NCBI RefSeq assembly: GCF_025465275.1
Contig: NZ_JAODNK010000173.1
Coordinates: 1-49,396, forward strand
Direction: 5' to 3'
Source: Nocardia sp.
GTDB taxonomy: Bacteria > Actinomycetota > Actinomycetes > Mycobacteriales > Mycobacteriaceae
Length of the DNA stretch: 49,396 nucleotides
Part shown: in pieces, positions 27,561-35,702 of the stretch
Layout: each line of letters opens with the position of its first letter
How positions within the stretch are numbered: position 1 is the first letter of the stretch
The notes under the pieces: generated by a model
The model's input: only the letters and a program-made list of their open reading frames with translations
Databases searched by the model: none
Told to the model about the DNA's origin: nothing
Translations under genes and position numbers: made by a program

Positions 27561-28223
27561 CTACCGCGACCCCTGGTTTTGCAGGTGGGTGACACCGTCA
27601 CCGTCGAGTTCGTCGCAGTACGCGGTGCGTCCGGCCATCGCCATGATCAGCGCCACGGTGGTTCCGGACACCGGCAGTCCGGATCCGGTGGTGAAGGGTC
27701 CATCGGTCGCGACGAGTCGCAGTCCGCCGATCCGCCCTTTGGTGAGGACGGGGAGATTGGAACCCTGGTAGTACTCGGCCACCTGCGTGAGCGTTTCGAT
27801 CGGATAGTCGCGGCGGATGGCCAGCGGCCGCCGAATGTCCTCGCCGTGCACGATCACTTCGCCGAGCATCGCCACGATCGGCATGAGCGGTTTGCTGGTG
27901 TTCGTGACGACTCGGCGGAACCTGTCCAGGGTGTCGGCCGGGCTCGTGCCCATATGCTCGGCCAGCCGCATGGCCACCTGTTTCTCGAAGTCGAACCGGC
28001 AGCGGATCACGCCCGCCAGCCACCGCACGGGAGTGAGGGTTGCTCCGGCGGTGAGGTGGGCAAGAACCTCGCGCACAGTCAATTCGGTGCACAGCGACTG
28101 CGTGGTCCATTGCTCGTCGGTGAGGTTCGCGAGGTCGGACGCGAGGGCCGCGCGTTCGGCGTGCACGAGCGACCAGCTTTCCTTCGCAGGCAGGAGTGCT
28201 GTTTTCGGTTCCGGTTCGATCAT
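27561..28223 (-). CDS. Maleylpyruvate isomerase family, mycothiol-dependent type
   Basis: 220 residues from ATG 28223 with AGGAG upstream; the longer frame to 28361 would run into the divergent gene. The N-terminal DinB/MDMPI-like four-helix domain shows ERAALASDLANLTDEQW, TELTVREVLAHLTAGA and the metal-binding HGEDIRRPL. These enzymes use mycothiol, the actinobacterial thiol, in isomerase or conjugation reactions, although most members are untested. It is transcribed away from an ECF sigma gene with 77 bases between; the pair may form a regulatory unit. Confidence 0.8.
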   Translation of the reverse strand: MIEPEPKTALLPAKESWSLVHAERAALASDLANLTDEQWTTQSLCTELTVREVLAHLTAGATLTPVRWLAGVIRCRFDFEKQVAMRLAEHMGTSPADTLDRFRRVVTNTSKPLMPIVAMLGEVIVHGEDIRRPLAIRRDYPIETLTQVAEYYQGSNLPVLTKGRIGGLRLVATDGPFTTGSGLPVSGTTVALIMAMAGRTAYCDELDGDGVTHLQNQGSR

Positions 28224-28300
28224 GTCGGGCGGTCTCCTAGTGGGGTCCGGGCATTCTCGGTCGAAGGTGGGACTCCCGCCGTGAGGCAGAATCGTCGCTT

Positions 28301-29341
28301 GTGGGAGAAGTTTTTTCCGGACCGGCGGTGGACCCGGCACCAGAGGGTACCGACCTGGCATCCGCGCGTGACGGGGACGACGCGGCCTTCACCCGCCTCG
28401 TGCAGCCGCTGCGGCGGGAGCTGCACGCCCACTGTTACCGGATGCTCGGCTCGACCCACGATGCCGATGATGCACTGCAGGACGCTCTGTTACGCGCGTG
28501 GCGGGGGCTGGGTCGCTTCGAGGGGCGGAGTTCGCTGCGCACGTGGCTGTACACGGTGGCCACCCGCACTTGCCTGGATGTTGTTGCGGCCCAGGGCAAG
28601 CGGGCCCTGCCCGTCGACCTCGGCCCGTCCAGCGACCGTGCGGTGCTCGGCAGCGCTCCGCTGACCGACATCGCCTGGCTGGGCCCTTACCCCGATGCGG
28701 GGCTCGCCGACAGCCCGGCCTGTCCGCACGCGCGGTACGAGCAGCGCGAGGCAATAGAGCTCGCGTTCGTCGCTGCCCTACAACACCTTTCGGGCAATCA
28801 GCGGGCCGCGCTGCTGCTGTTCGAGGTTCTCGGCTTCACCGCCGCCGAGATCGCGACGATGATGGACACCTCGACCACATCGGTGAACTCCGCCCTGGCG
28901 CGAGCCCGCAAGGTCGTCGCGGAGCGGGTGCCCGCCCGCATCCAGCAGCAGACGCTGCGATTGATCGACGACGCCCGCGTGCGGGAGATCGCCACCCGGT
29001 ACGCCACCGCGCTGGAACGCGGCGATGCCGACGGCCTGGTCGCACTACTCACCGAGGACGTCACCTGGTCGATGCCTCCGCTCCCGCACTGGTATCACGG
29101 CATCGAGGCGGTCACCGACTTCGCCATCCAGGTCCCCATGACCCGTTGCCCGAGCTGGCGCCACCTCGTGACCAGCGCGAACGGCCAACCGGCCGTGGCG
29201 TTCTACATCGGCGACAACGGCACACACGTGGCCTGGTCGATCACCGTGCTGACACTGCGCGGCGAGCACATCGCCGAGATCACGTCATTCCTCGGCGCCG
29301 ACCACTTCGTGCCCTTCGAGCTGCCTCTCTCGCTGCCCTGA
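28301..29341 (+). CDS. ECF RNA polymerase sigma factor with SnoaL-like C-terminal domain (SigG/SigX5 type)
   Basis: 346 residues from GTG 28301. Sigma region 2 (FTRLVQPLRRELHAHCYRML, DADDALQDALLRAWR, RTWLYTVATRTCLDV) and region 4 (LQHLSGNQRAALLLFEVLGF, TAAEIATMMDTSTTSVNSAL) are joined by an unusual linker of about 60 residues. A SnoaL/NTF2-like domain fills the last 120 residues (REIATRYATALERGDADGLV, EDVTWSMPPLPHWY). This is the layout of the SigG/SigX5 group, in which the C-terminal domain takes the place of a separate anti-sigma factor. No anti-sigma gene is next to it. Confidence 0.85.
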   Translation: MGEVFSGPAVDPAPEGTDLASARDGDDAAFTRLVQPLRRELHAHCYRMLGSTHDADDALQDALLRAWRGLGRFEGRSSLRTWLYTVATRTCLDVVAAQGKRALPVDLGPSSDRAVLGSAPLTDIAWLGPYPDAGLADSPACPHARYEQREAIELAFVAALQHLSGNQRAALLLFEVLGFTAAEIATMMDTSTTSVNSALARARKVVAERVPARIQQQTLRLIDDARVREIATRYATALERGDADGLVALLTEDVTWSMPPLPHWYHGIEAVTDFAIQVPMTRCPSWRHLVTSANGQPAVAFYIGDNGTHVAWSITVLTLRGEHIAEITSFLGADHFVPFELPLSLP

Positions 29342-29343
29342 AC

Positions 29344-29371
29344 GAGCCGCTACCGATTTGCCCTGCGGCTC
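29344..29371. terminator. Short hairpin between convergent genes
   Basis: GAGCCGC pairs with GCGGCTC over a 14-base loop. It overlaps the mtnC stop codon and could end both transcripts. Weak, with no T tract. Confidence 0.4.
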
Positions 29372-30053
29372 AGTTCGGTTCGATGTCGGCGAAATCGCTG
29401 ATCCAGCGGTGGGGTGGGCGGGGCGGGTTCGGCTCCCCCGGCCTGGCAACACCGACCGCCGACCAACCGGCGGCGACGGCGGCATCCAGTTCGTCGGGAT
29501 GATCCGACAGGAACAGAATGCTCTCCGCCGGAACGCCGATGGCGCCGGCGATCTTCTCGTACGAGGACGGCTCCCGCTTCGGGCCGGCGGTCGTCAGATC
29601 GAAATGCCCGCTGACAAGCGGTGAAAGATCTCCGCCGCGCGCGAAGGCGAACCAATCCTTCTGATTGCGAACCGAACCCGACGAATAGATGTAGAGCTCG
29701 AGGCCCGCCTCCCGCCAGGCACGCAGCACCGGCGGCACATCCGGGAAGAACTCGCCGAACAGTGCGCCCTTGCGGAAACCCTCCGCGCAGATGATGCCCT
29801 GCGCGGCCTTGAGCGGTTCCGCCTTCACATCCGAATTCAGCCAGCCGATGAGGATGGCCGCCACCTCGTCGGTACCAGCATCAGGCCGTTCCGTCAGCGC
29901 ACGCGTATCCGCCAGAATGGAATCGGCCGCGCCGCCCTGGTTTTCGGCTAGCCAGCCCGGCAGCCGGTCGCGGGTGTAGCCGTAGAGCTCCTCACGCACC
30001 GAACTGGTCGGGCTGGTGGTGCCCTCGATATCGAGGACGATGAGCTTGATCAT
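29370..30053 (-). CDS. mtnC: Enolase-phosphatase E1 (acireductone synthase)
   Basis: 227 residues, HAD superfamily. The nucleophile motif reads LDIEGTTSPTSSV with Asp8 and the E1-typical Glu10. Motif II is in YIYSSGSVRNQK, and FLSDHPDELDAAVAAGW is the C-terminal metal motif. The enzyme enolises and dephosphorylates 2,3-diketo-5-methylthiopentyl-1-phosphate to give acireductone in methionine salvage. It overlaps the upstream mtnD by four bases and is last in the mtnAB-mtnD-mtnC operon. Confidence 0.92.
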   Translation of the reverse strand: MIKLIVLDIEGTTSPTSSVREELYGYTRDRLPGWLAENQGGAADSILADTRALTERPDAGTDEVAAILIGWLNSDVKAEPLKAAQGIICAEGFRKGALFGEFFPDVPPVLRAWREAGLELYIYSSGSVRNQKDWFAFARGGDLSPLVSGHFDLTTAGPKREPSSYEKIAGAIGVPAESILFLSDHPDELDAAVAAGWSAVGVARPGEPNPPRPPHRWISDFADIEPN

Positions 30054-30625
30054 GCGGTGAGGAGCTCATCGAGGGTCGGGAAGCCGCCGGAAATCTTGTC
30101 ACCGGTAAAATCGCCGATCCAGCCGTCCTGCTCCTCGAAGAACCGCACCGCCACGAACTCCGGGGTGCTGCCCATATCGAACCAGTGCAGGGTGCCCGCG
30201 GGCACCGACACCAGATCGCCTGCGGTGCAGACGGTTGCCAGCACCTCGTCACCCAGGTGCAGATAGAAGCAGCCCTGCCCCGCGGCGAAGAAACGCACCT
30301 CGTCCTCGGCGTGCCGGTGCTCGTCGAGGAACTTGGTGCGTGCGGCGACCGCTTTGGCGGGCCACTCCGGATCGGACTCGTCCGGGTGGATGCGCGCCAC
30401 ATCGATGAACTTGTAGCGGCCGTCGGCATTGAGTGCCTTGATGCGGTCGTCGTATTCGGCCAGCAGGTCCTCGGTCGCCGTCGCGCCGTCGAGACCGTCG
30501 AACAGCGACCAGCGCTCGAAGACGATGCCGCGCTTGTTCAGTTCGGCCGCGATCACCGCATCATCGGTGGTGCGCAGGGTGACGTCGGTGGAATCCTTAT
30601 CGGACATGATCTGCAGCAGAGTCAT
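30050..30625 (-). CDS. mtnD: Acireductone dioxygenase
   Basis: 191 residues, cupin fold. Metal ligands are visible: His103, His105 and Glu109 in EHRHAEDEVRFF and His147 in GTLHWFDMG. With iron the enzyme forms the methionine precursor 4-methylthio-2-oxobutanoate; with nickel it makes an off-pathway product. Start 30625 is used; a Met six residues in is possible. It follows the mtnA-mtnB fusion by 22 bases and overlaps mtnC (ATGA). Confidence 0.92.
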   Translation of the reverse strand: MTLLQIMSDKDSTDVTLRTTDDAVIAAELNKRGIVFERWSLFDGLDGATATEDLLAEYDDRIKALNADGRYKFIDVARIHPDESDPEWPAKAVAARTKFLDEHRHAEDEVRFFAAGQGCFYLHLGDEVLATVCTAGDLVSVPAGTLHWFDMGSTPEFVAVRFFEEQDGWIGDFTGDKISGGFPTLDELLTA

Positions 30626-30647
30626 TGGAATGTTCCTCCTCAGAGAA

Positions 30648-32414
30648 CTAGTTCTCGCCCACCGGGATCTCGCGATGCCCGGTCAATGTGATCAGTTCGC
30701 TCATGGCCTCGAGGCATTCGGCGCGATCCCGGGCCTGGGCCAAACTTGCACCCCATGCCGTAATGCCGTGCCCGGTGATGAAGAGCACCGGCGGGGCATC
30801 CGGGTGCTCGGTCAGGTACTTCTCGATATCGGCGCCGATCTGCGGGACATCGGCATGATTCGGGAAAACCGGAATGTCGATGCGGTCGGGGCGGGTGCCG
30901 CCCAGGCCCTTGATCAGCTCATAGCCGGAAAAGCGCACCGGCTGCACGGTGGCAGCGCCTGCGCCGATGGACAGCGCGGTCGCGTGCGGCGGGTGTACAT
31001 GCACGACCGCGACGGCAGCGGTGGTGCGGTAGACGGCGGTGTGAATCGTGGTCTCCGCCGAGGGCTTTCGCGCGCCGGCGACCGATGGCTGGGAATCGGC
31101 CACCGCCACGGTCACCATGTCATCCGCGGTGAGCTCGCCCTTCGACAGGCCGCTCGCCGTGATGACAGCCGCATCTGCCCGGCGCACAGAGATATTGCCT
31201 GCCGTACCCGGCATCCACCCATTGGCGTAGAGGCCGCGGGCGATCGTCGCGATCGCTTCCTCGCCCTTGTGCTGCTCATCTGCAACCGGTTTGGCGAAGG
31301 TCGCGCGGAAATCGTCCGCCGCTGCGCCGAAGGCGATCGGGTCGTCATTGGGCTCGTAGTCGGCGACCCACTGCGCATCGAGGCGATCGGTCAGGCTGCG
31401 GCCGGAATCGCCGTCGTCGGAAGCTGAGCCGAGCACACCGTTTTCGGTGACCACCGCGGTGACCAGCTCCGGGGGCGTCACGTCGAAGGCGGGATTGAAG
31501 GTCAGAGTGCCCTCGGGAGCCGTTGTCACGCCGCCGAATCCGGTGACCTCCGAGGCCGCGCGCTGCTCCACGACAATGTCGCTGCCGCGCGCGGTCGCGA
31601 CATCACGAGTGGATTCGGGAGCGACCACGATGAACGGAATCCCGTGCTGCTTGGCCGCAATGGCCAGCATGTAGGTGCCGATCTTGTTGGCAACCGAGCC
31701 GTCAGCCGTAATGCGGTCCGCACCGACGAGAACCGCGTCCACACCTTCTGTGGCCATGGCCCATGCGGCAGCGGAGTCGATGGTGAGGCGGTGCGGAATA
31801 CCGGCCTCGGCCATTTCCCAGGCGGTCAGTCGTGCACCCTGCAGCAGTGGACGGGTCTCGTCCACAATGACTTCCGCGAGAAGACCACGTTCGTGCAGCA
31901 CCCGCAGTGCACCGATGGCGGTGCCGACCGTGGTGGTGGCCAGACGGCCGGTATTGCAGTGCGTGAGGATCCGCAGCGGACGATCCTCACACAGGTGCTG
32001 CACCAGATCAGCGGCATGCGTCGCGGCAGCCAGGTTCACGCGGCCGTCCTCGGCCAGCATTTCCAGCGCCTCGTCGAGCACCGCCTGCACACCGCCGGGC
32101 AACTGAGCGAGAGCGCGCTTCACTCCCCAGGCAAGATTGACCGCAGTCGGGCGAGCATTCGCGACACGCGCGGATTCCGATTCCACCTGCGCGGCATTCA
32201 CCACACCATCGGTGGTCGCGGCCAGCGCCGCCAGCACCACACCGAACGCACCGGACACCCCGATGGCCGGAGCGCCGCGGATCGCCAGCGATTTGATGGC
32301 GTCGATGAGATCGTCGACCGTCGTGATCCGCAGCTCCCGCAATTCCCGCGGCAGCGCACGCTGATCGATGGTGACCAGGGCACCCTCGACCCACGCGATC
32401 GAACTCTCATCCAT
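30648..32414 (-). CDS. mtnAB: Fused methylthioribose-1-phosphate isomerase / methylthioribulose-1-phosphate dehydratase
   Basis: 588 residues from the ATG at 32414, which has GAGGA nine bases upstream; two other in-frame starts lie just before it. Residues 1 to about 345 are MtnA, with RGAPAIG at 46-52, HCNTGRLAT carrying the active cysteine, and GADRITADGSVANKIGT carrying the active aspartate. After a short linker, residues of about 375-588 are MtnB, a class II aldolase fold, with GTAGNISVR, PSAETTIHTAVYR, the metal-binding HVHPPHA and HGITAWG. The two steps are consecutive in methionine salvage, so the fusion may channel the intermediate. No mtnP, mtnN or mtnK gene is nearby. Confidence 0.9.
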   Translation of the reverse strand: MDESSIAWVEGALVTIDQRALPRELRELRITTVDDLIDAIKSLAIRGAPAIGVSGAFGVVLAALAATTDGVVNAAQVESESARVANARPTAVNLAWGVKRALAQLPGGVQAVLDEALEMLAEDGRVNLAAATHAADLVQHLCEDRPLRILTHCNTGRLATTTVGTAIGALRVLHERGLLAEVIVDETRPLLQGARLTAWEMAEAGIPHRLTIDSAAAWAMATEGVDAVLVGADRITADGSVANKIGTYMLAIAAKQHGIPFIVVAPESTRDVATARGSDIVVEQRAASEVTGFGGVTTAPEGTLTFNPAFDVTPPELVTAVVTENGVLGSASDDGDSGRSLTDRLDAQWVADYEPNDDPIAFGAAADDFRATFAKPVADEQHKGEEAIATIARGLYANGWMPGTAGNISVRRADAAVITASGLSKGELTADDMVTVAVADSQPSVAGARKPSAETTIHTAVYRTTAAVAVVHVHPPHATALSIGAGAATVQPVRFSGYELIKGLGGTRPDRIDIPVFPNHADVPQIGADIEKYLTEHPDAPPVLFITGHGITAWGASLAQARDRAECLEAMSELITLTGHREIPVGEN

Positions 32415-32527
32415 CTGCATCTGTCCTCTGAGCTTGGCGATATGGGCGCACGTCAACCGTATCGAACACGGATCGCCGTGTGACCGGCAGGTTTCAGATC
32501 AGTCGAATTGGAAACTCCCGACTCCAG

Positions 32528-32544
32528 GTGCGGGCATGTCGCAC
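32528..32544. promoter_or_regulatory. Dyad upstream of the antitoxin-like gene
   Basis: GTGCG and CGCAC flank a 7-base centre, 31 bases before the start at 32575. Just after it, TACTCT (32563-32568) lies six bases before the ATG, as expected for a leaderless transcript. Autoregulation by the ribbon-helix-helix protein is plausible. Confidence 0.35.
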
Positions 32545-32574
32545 TTGTCGCCCATACCCAAGTACTCTTCCGGT

Positions 32575-32856
32575 ATGGCGAGACAGCGTCGCACCCGAAA
32601 GATCACCGTGACGATGCCGGAGGAAGTCGCCGCCACGCTCGATGAGTGGCGCAATAAGGGCCGCATCGAGTCGATCTCGGCCTTCGTCGCCGAATCCGTG
32701 AAGGTCCGCGTCGACCGGGCCGAATCCCTGGCTCGTATCGAGCAGGTCTTCGGTGGACGCCCGCCCCTGGACCTCATCAACCGAGCGCGGGCCGTACAGG
32801 GCCTGCCCCCATTAGCCGAGGAGGACGCCGCCGGCGACCATGCCGGCGCAGCATGA
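32575..32856 (+). CDS. Ribbon-helix-helix-like protein, probable antitoxin
   Basis: 93 residues. The first 45 look like a ribbon-helix-helix domain: a basic strand (TRKITVTMPEEVAATLDEW) followed by helices (SISAFVAESVKVRVDR). The rest is an acidic, flexible tail typical of antitoxins that wrap a partner. Its stop overlaps the next start (ATGA), the usual arrangement of toxin-antitoxin pairs. The ATG has no ribosome site and is probably leaderless. The protein likely represses its own promoter. Confidence 0.7.
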   Translation: MARQRRTRKITVTMPEEVAATLDEWRNKGRIESISAFVAESVKVRVDRAESLARIEQVFGGRPPLDLINRARAVQGLPPLAEEDAAGDHAGAA

Positions 32857-33266
32857 CCTCGGCAGGCTCGACCCTCGGCGGCGTTGTCTTCGACACGGCC
32901 GCCCTGACCGCATGGGCGCATCGGGTCGCCTACGTGCAATCGGTGGTCTGGGCCACCGCTGATGCCGGGCACACCATCATCGTTCCGGCAACAGCCCTGG
33001 CCGCCGCTCGCGCACTCATCCCGCCCGGCCGCCTCGATATCCTCGCCGTGCTGCTGGACCTGCCCAATACGGTGATCCAGCCCCTCGACCGTCCCGCGAG
33101 CGATCAGCTCGGCGCCGCCCTCGCCGACCGCATAGACGCGGACTCCCTGATCCCCGCCGGCCACGCGACTATCGAAGCGGTGAGCCGAGATTGGCCCTGT
33201 CTCACCGACCGGCCCGACACGCTGCGCAAGCTCGATCCCCGCATCCAGACCGACACCCTGCCCTGA
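32853..33266 (+). CDS. PIN-like protein, probable toxin partner
   Basis: 137 residues. The start GGVVFDTAALTAWA resembles the first strand of PIN nucleases with its catalytic aspartate; a later AGHATIEAVSRDWPCLTDRP matches the final acidic region of that fold. The middle acidic residue is not clear, so activity may be reduced or lost. It is coupled to the ribbon-helix-helix gene by a four-base overlap. PIN toxins cut tRNA or rRNA; target unknown here. Confidence 0.6.
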   Translation: MTSAGSTLGGVVFDTAALTAWAHRVAYVQSVVWATADAGHTIIVPATALAAARALIPPGRLDILAVLLDLPNTVIQPLDRPASDQLGAALADRIDADSLIPAGHATIEAVSRDWPCLTDRPDTLRKLDPRIQTDTLP

Positions 33267-33326
33267 CGTTGAGAGCCCGCTGAGAGCTGGTCGCCCGCGA
33301 CACATCCCGCGAGTAACTTCAGCGAG

Positions 33327-33539
33327 GTGACGTGGGCGGCTCAGGAAGTTCCGGGCGAATCGGATCGCATCGACTTCGTGCGGGAAATCGGTCAGCGCAT
33401 CGGTGACGGCGCGGTCGATGCGCTGCAACCACTTACCGGTCCGGCCACCGTGCCTGTCCTCCTCCTCGCACCCCTGATGATCATCGTGCTGGTGTGGTTG
33501 GTGAGCCGGGCACGGATCGGCGCAGGTCGTGGCCGATGA
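33327..33539 (+). CDS. Small membrane protein upstream of the histidine kinase
   Basis: 70 residues with a GTG start. One membrane helix (VPVLLLAPLMIIVLVWLV) is followed by a basic end (SRARIGAGRGR). The gene overlaps the kinase start by 11 bases, so it is probably cotranslated with it and may be an accessory of the sensor. No family is recognised. Because it is short, a chance frame is possible. Confidence 0.5.
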   Translation: MTWAAQEVPGESDRIDFVREIGQRIGDGAVDALQPLTGPATVPVLLLAPLMIIVLVWLVSRARIGAGRGR

Positions 33540-34977
33540 TGGGTGGGTGAATCGGATTCCGGAGTGGTTGCGGCCTTCGCGCTGGGGGCTGCGCGTCCGG
33601 TCGGCGATCGCCTCCGCCCTGGTGGTGGGAGCAGTACTGCTGGTAGCAGCCATGGCCATGCTGTGGTTGCTACATAGGTCATCGCTGCGGGAACTCGATA
33701 CCACCGCCGGGACCCGGATGGATGCACTCGCGTCCGAACTTTCGCGGATCTCGACGGACGATCCGCCGGAGAACGCGGTGGCCGAACTACCGGGACCGCT
33801 GTTCGCCACGGGGAGCCCGATCGAAACGGTCCAGGTGGTGGATCCGCACGGGCGGGTGGTGCGGTCGTCGGATCCGAATAGTGTTGTCCCGCTGCTGGAT
33901 CCGGCCACCCTCGGCGATCGGGTGATCGGATTGCGGCCACATCCGGACGACGACCATGACTTACGGATTTCGGCCCGCGCGGTGGCGACGCCGCCGGGGA
34001 AATACACCGTGCTGGTCTCGGTCAGCACCGAATCGGCCGAGCACGCGGTGACCCGGGTGGCAGCGCTGGTGGCGGTGGGCGGCCCGGTAGTGGTCGCGGC
34101 GGCAGCGGCGGCGACCTATCTGCTGGTGGGGCGGTCACTGCGATCGGTGGAGGAGATCCGCCGCCGGGTGACCGGGATCGGCGCGACGGACCTGTCCGAG
34201 CGGGTGCCGGTGCCCGAGGCTCGCGATGAGATCGCGCGGCTGGCCGAGACCATGAACGGCATGCTCGCCCGCATCGAGGCCGGTCACCTGGCGCAACGCC
34301 GGTTCGTCGGCGATGCCTCACACGAATTGCGCAGTCCCCTGGCCGCCGTCACCGCCGCGCTCGAATTGGCGCGCGACCGACCCGAAGTACTCGACCGCGA
34401 TCTCATCAATGACACTCTGCTGCCCGAGACCGAGCGCATGCGGTACCTCATCGAGGATCTGCTCACCCTCGCCGCCGCTGACGAGCATGGGCTCGAATTG
34501 CGCACCGGTGATGTCGATCTCGACTATCTCGGGGATGCGCAGGCCGCCGCGCTGAAGGCTCGCGGCACCGTGACCGTCCGCACCGATATCCGGCCCGCGC
34601 GGGTCATCGGTGATCCGGCAAGACTGGCTCGGGTGCTGCGCAATATTGCCGATAATGCTGTCGCGCATGCCGATTCGCAGGTGGGCATCTCAATTGCGCA
34701 GGACGGGGACCGCGCCCGCATTGTGATCGATGACGATGGGCCCGGGGTTCCGCCGGCCGATCGTGAGCGGATCTTCGGCCGCTTCGTCCGGCTCGAAGCC
34801 GATCGCGCGCGGGCCTCCGGTGGCTCCGGGCTCGGCTTGGCGATCGTCGCCGAACTGGTCGGTGCACATGCCGGCACCGTCACGGTCGGCGAATCACTCT
34901 GGGGTGGCGCTCGATTCGTGATCGATCTGCCCGTCGCCGGTCCCCGGATCGATCAGCCGGTAGCCGACACCCCGTAG
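33529..34977 (+). CDS. Sensor histidine kinase
   Basis: 482 residues from GTG 33529. Two membrane helices (about 28-52 and 180-202) bracket an extracellular sensor of roughly 120 residues. HAMP follows (GRSLRSVEEIRRRVTGIGAT), then the phosphoacceptor His near residue 264 in GDASHELRSPLAAV. The ATPase has N box RNIADNAVAHAD, G1 IDDDGPGVPPADRERIF and G2 GSGLGLAIVAELVGAH. Its last 84 bases overlap the 3' end of the convergent response regulator gene. The two proteins are the obvious partners. Confidence 0.9.
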   Translation: MADDGWVNRIPEWLRPSRWGLRVRSAIASALVVGAVLLVAAMAMLWLLHRSSLRELDTTAGTRMDALASELSRISTDDPPENAVAELPGPLFATGSPIETVQVVDPHGRVVRSSDPNSVVPLLDPATLGDRVIGLRPHPDDDHDLRISARAVATPPGKYTVLVSVSTESAEHAVTRVAALVAVGGPVVVAAAAAATYLLVGRSLRSVEEIRRRVTGIGATDLSERVPVPEARDEIARLAETMNGMLARIEAGHLAQRRFVGDASHELRSPLAAVTAALELARDRPEVLDRDLINDTLLPETERMRYLIEDLLTLAAADEHGLELRTGDVDLDYLGDAQAAALKARGTVTVRTDIRPARVIGDPARLARVLRNIADNAVAHADSQVGISIAQDGDRARIVIDDDGPGVPPADRERIFGRFVRLEADRARASGGSGLGLAIVAELVGAHAGTVTVGESLWGGARFVIDLPVAGPRIDQPVADTP

Positions 34978-35610
34978 CGTTTCGATACTGCTGTGCCCGA
35001 AGGGGGCATCGATCTTCTTGCGCAGGTAGCCGACATACACCTCGACAACGTTCTCCGGGCCTTCATAGTTCGCGTCCCACACATTGCGCAGGATCTCGGT
35101 TTTGGTGACGGCAATGCCCTTGTGCCGCAACAGGAATTCCAGCAGTCCGAACTCGCGGGGAGTCAGGGTGAGGGCGGTGCCGCCGCGATGCACCGAGCGG
35201 CGGACCGGGTCCAGTGTCAGATCGCCTGCGGCGAGCAGTGACGGCTGCTGCGGGGCGCGACGGCGAGTGAGTGCCCGCAGCCGGGCGATCAGTACGACGA
35301 AGGAGAACGGCTTGGTGAGGTAGTCGTCCGCACCCAGATCCAGCGCATCGGCCTGCTCGTAGTCGCCGTCCTTGGCGGTGAGCATGAGCACCGGCGTCGA
35401 CACATCCCGCTGCCGCAGCCGCCGCAGCACCTCGTAGCCGCTCAGTTCCGGCAGCATGATGTCGAGCACGATGACATCGAAATCGTCCTCGATCGCCCAC
35501 CACAGTCCTTCGCTGCCGGTGTGCGCGAGCTGCACCACAAAACCCTCCAGCTCGAGCCCGCGGGCGATCGTGCGCGCCAATCGCTGCTCGTCTTCCACCA
35601 CCAGTACCCG
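34894..35610 (-). CDS. Response regulator, OmpR family
   Basis: 238 residues from GTG 35610; a TTG at 35628 with GGGAG close before it would add six. The receiver domain has the acidic pair in VVEDEQR, phosphoacceptor Asp in IVLDIMLPELSG, conserved Thr in MLTAKDG and Lys in DYLTKPFS. The C-terminal winged helix shows LTPREFGLLEFLLRHKG and VEVYVGYLRKKID. Unusually for a two-component pair it faces the kinase tail to tail with overlap instead of being in one operon. It diverges from the PAP2 gene, a possible target. Confidence 0.9.
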   Translation of the reverse strand, partial: RVLVVEDEQRLARTIARGLELEGFVVQLAHTGSEGLWWAIEDDFDVIVLDIMLPELSGYEVLRRLRQRDVSTPVLMLTAKDGDYEQADALDLGADDYLTKPFSFVVLIARLRALTRRRAPQQPSLLAAGDLTLDPVRRSVHRGGTALTLTPREFGLLEFLLRHKGIAVTKTEILRNVWDANYEGPENVVEVYVGYLRKKIDAPFGHSSIETLRGVGYRLIDPGTGDGQIDHESSATPE

Positions 35611-35702
35611 CACCGCCCAAGCATGCAACAGGACTCCCGCGGTCCTGCCCGCCGACCCGGCTTCTCAACTTCTTCTCAGGGGCCGCATGCCAGGGTCGAC
35701 AG

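Noticed and set aside
32414..32575. Possible SAM or other riboswitch before the methionine-salvage operon
   Set aside because: The 160-base leader region shows no pairing resembling a SAM-type aptamer; nothing could be supported.
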